Of a stretch of 5,178 nt of DNA, positions 4,953 through 5,178 are shown piece by piece. The DNA comes from an uncultured Clostridia bacterium (GTDB taxonomy: Bacteria; Bacillota; Clostridia; Oscillospirales; CAG-272), in NCBI GenBank assembly GCA_947624945.1, contig CANQMJ010000155.1, positions 1 through 5,178 on the forward strand, in the 5' to 3' direction. A program made the position numbers and the translations under genes. The notes beneath the pieces are model-generated. The model saw only the letters and a list, made by a program, of their open reading frames with translations. It had not been told where the DNA came from and ran no database searches. Every line of letters starts with the position of its first letter. Positions within the stretch are counted from its first letter, which is position 1.

Positions 4953-5178
4953 TTATACGTTGAATCGGAACAGCACGACGTCGCCGTCCTGCATCACGTA
5001 GTCCTTGCCTTCGCTGCGCACGAGTCCGCGCTCTTTTGCCGCGTTCATCGAGCCGCATTCGTGCAGCGCATCGTATGAGACGATTTCCGCTCGTATGAAG
5101 CCGCGCTCGAAGTCGCTGTGAATTTTGCCCGCCGCCTGCGGAGCCTTTGTGCCGCGCTTGATAGTCCACGCGCGCACC
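4953..5178 (-). CDS. ychF: Redox-regulated ATPase YchF (Obg family), C-terminal TGS domain, partial
   Basis: The last 75 residues of YchF are visible; the N-terminal G domain lies beyond the right edge of the window. YchF is a universally conserved Obg-like P-loop protein of about 365 residues that favours ATP over GTP, associates with ribosomes and takes part in translation and stress control. The visible part is its TGS domain, nearly identical to the family consensus: VRAWTIKRGTKAPQAAGKIH, SDFERGFIRAEIVSYD, then GKDYVMQDGDVVLFRFNV at the very C-terminus, which ends as the family normally does. The frame is open through the window edge, and the first visible Val is internal, not a start. 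The gene is convergent with the PRK06851-type ATPase and shares its terminator. Nothing unusual is seen. Confidence 0.96.
   Translation of the reverse strand, partial: VRAWTIKRGTKAPQAAGKIHSDFERGFIRAEIVSYDALHECGSMNAAKERGLVRSEGKDYVMQDGDVVLFRFNV

Noticed and set aside
1..5178. Search for mobile elements, CRISPR repeats, tRNA or rRNA genes and defence genes
   Set aside because: No transposase or integrase motifs, no regularly spaced repeats, no cloverleaf and no terminal inverted repeats were seen; the region looks like ordinary chromosome.

Overview
The window reads as a segment of a Bacillota (Clostridia-type) chromosome, probably from an uncultivated anaerobe. The grounds are the protein families present (a type IV CmpB-like membrane protein, a PRK06851-type ATPase, an XRE regulator with a TPR-like tail), GGAGG-type ribosome binding sites, sigma-A-like promoters with 17-bp spacers, and GC-rich coding sequence that uses many ATA isoleucine codons. 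No genus can be named from this alone.

Layout from left to right. (1) The 3' end of a GH13 alpha-amylase/neopullulanase-like gene on the plus strand, closed by a strong hairpin. (2) On the minus strand, an XRE-type regulator whose reading frame is broken twice by apparent single-base losses, although its promoter is intact. (3) A plus-strand pair with its own promoter: a small HD-domain phosphohydrolase, followed one base later by a five-helix membrane protein of the PF06541 'putative ABC-transporter type IV' family. (4) Convergent to this pair, a small P-loop kinase-like protein on the minus strand; its last codons form part of a terminator hairpin. (5) Divergent from the kinase, a 357-residue ATPase of the PRK06851 type, made of two related halves of which only the first keeps a Walker A motif. 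A 13-bp palindrome lies between the two divergent promoters. (6) A bidirectional terminator, then the C-terminal TGS domain of the ATPase YchF on the minus strand, running off the window.

The genes do not form one pathway. The HD protein and the membrane protein look like a real two-gene operon. The kinase and the PRK06851-type ATPase share a divergent control region. The rest are independent single genes separated by terminators. I see no defence island, mobile element, CRISPR array, tRNA or rRNA, and I do not claim a new biological system. The observations most worth following are the twice-frameshifted regulator, the degenerate second half of the ATPase, and the palindrome between the divergent promoters. 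No gene-free stretch exceeds 300 bases; the longest, 1634-1863, holds two divergent promoters.
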